A stretch of 64,000 nt of DNA from Clostridia bacterium. Lineage in GTDB: Bacteria > Bacillota > Clostridia > Oscillospirales > CAG-272. Both the position numbers and the translations under genes were made by a program. Within the stretch, counting starts at the first letter, position 1. The number at the start of each line of letters is the position of its first letter. This document shows, in pieces, positions 63,711 to 64,000 of the stretch. The DNA lies in contig JAFTXX010000033.1 in NCBI GenBank assembly GCA_017461475.1, forward strand, positions 48,786 through 112,785, given 5' to 3'. The notes below the pieces were generated by a model. It was not told the DNA's origin. It ran no database searches and saw only the letters and a list, made by a program, of their open reading frames with translations.

Positions 63711-63793
63711 CAAAAAAGCACTCGCATACATCTTCAAAGACCTAACGATGTACGTCGAATGCTTACGCATCTTTGTCGCCCGGTGGTGACAAA
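63711..63793 (-). promoter_or_regulatory. pnuC leader with terminator/antiterminator-like structure
   Basis: On the minus strand, stem TTTGTC/GACAAA (63793-63788 with 63777-63772) is followed by hairpin ATGC-N4-GCAT (63770-63759), which overlaps the 5' arm of a terminator: AAGCATTCG (63764-63756) pairs with CGAGTGCTT (63724-63716), with an inner paired arm (63754-63747 with 63732-63725) and a T-run at 63717-63712. The mutually exclusive pairing suggests attenuation. No known riboswitch class was recognised. Confidence 0.6.
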
Positions 63794-63801
63794 AAATTAA
63801 A

Positions 63802-63820
63802 AGCAGGTCATTGACCTGCT
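63802..63820 (-). terminator. rRNA operon terminator
   Basis: Minus strand AGCAGGTCA-A-TGACCTGCT (63820-63802) followed by TTTAATTTTTT. It ends the rRNA transcript before pnuC. No 5S rRNA sequence was found between it and the 23S end. Confidence 0.85.
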
Positions 63821-63905
63821 CTATTGCAAATGTTCATTCAAAACCGAATAAATAGGAAACTGCAAGCGATACGAAGCATAGCATGCTTGAAAACTGTGCA
63901 ATACA

Positions 63906-64000
63906 GTTCAAGCCCTCGGTCTATTAGTATCAGTCAGCTGAACACATTACTGTGCTTACACCTCTGACCTATCAAACTTGTAGTCTGCAAGTGACCTTAC
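63906..64000 (-). rRNA. 23S rRNA, 3' end, truncated by window edge
   Basis: The minus strand reads the conserved 3' terminus of bacterial 23S rRNA, including TTTGATAGGTCAGAGGTGTA, then AAGCACAGTAATGTGTTCAG and ACTGATACTAATAGACCGAG followed by GGCTTGAAC. The exact 3' end (about 63906) is estimated by similarity to other 23S ends. The body of the gene lies beyond the window. Confidence 0.92.

Noticed and set aside
63821-63905. 5S rRNA or tRNA after 23S rRNA
   Set aside because: No 5S core sequence or cloverleaf can be drawn; the segment contains only a processing-stem-like hairpin.

Overview
The window looks like a chromosomal segment of an anaerobic, low-to-moderate G+C Gram-positive bacterium of class Clostridia, most likely in the Ruminococcaceae/Oscillospiraceae. 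Supporting signs are the CtsR-McsA-McsB-ClpC operon, SleC-type spore cortex-lytic proteins, WhiA, two dockerin-bearing secreted proteins, a Na+-pumping decarboxylase operon and the gene order nusB-xseA-xseB-ispA-tlyA-nadK-argR-recN. The taxonomic placement is inferred from gene content only.

Layout. (1) 1-2.1 kb: 3' part of a coiled-coil (DivIVA-like) gene, a class I fumarase beta subunit and an XRE regulator. (2) 2.1-7.2 kb: a five-gene biotin-dependent Na+-translocating decarboxylase operon that carries both an acyl-CoA type and an oxaloacetate/pyruvate type carboxyltransferase. (3) 7.2-15.4 kb: a DUF4303-like gene, rplS (divergent), then apgM-lepB-rbgA-rnhB-yraN-dipeptidase-thrC-phosphoesterase. 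(4) 15.4-18.9 kb: tig-clpP-clpX. (5) 18.9-36.6 kb: mainly minus strand. An HPr-like protein, PBP1A and the long housekeeping run nusB to dnaE, with one plus-strand BofC-like gene. (6) 36.7-39.3 kb: accessory genes (membrane protein, GDSL hydrolase, DUF4358 lipoprotein, an unknown gene) and an unusual nested-palindrome element. (7) 39.3-47.5 kb: prs (minus), a split SleC-like cluster, and ctsR-mcsA-mcsB-clpC behind tandem CtsR operators. (8) 47.5-58.8 kb: minus-strand secreted and accessory genes (GH43-dockerin, MGMT, a membrane protein, a stalk-domain protein, an amidohydrolase, and a 1274-residue beta-helix/M14 peptidase/dockerin protein). (9) 58.8-64 kb: a LysR regulator divergent from the M14 gene, an ECF-type sigma/anti-sigma pair, an unknown gene with a GNAT gene, pnuC with an attenuator-like leader, and the 3' end of a 23S rRNA gene.

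How the genes fit together. Fumarase plus the decarboxylase/transcarboxylase operon fits a succinate/propionate-type fermentation with Na+ pumping. tig-clpP-clpX and ctsR-mcsA-mcsB-clpC are protein quality control modules. The nusB-dnaE run combines transcription, recombination, isoprenoid and cell-wall functions in one mostly co-directional block. The dockerin proteins imply cohesin scaffoldins elsewhere in the genome.

The most unusual items are the nested multi-hairpin element at 39067-39218, a strong terminator-like hairpin inside the GDSL gene, the dockerin-linked M14 peptidase, the dual-carboxyltransferase Na+ pump operon, a family of palindromic terminators whose sequence also encodes the ends of flanking proteins, and the pnuC leader. 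No insertion sequence, prophage, CRISPR array or tRNA gene was seen.
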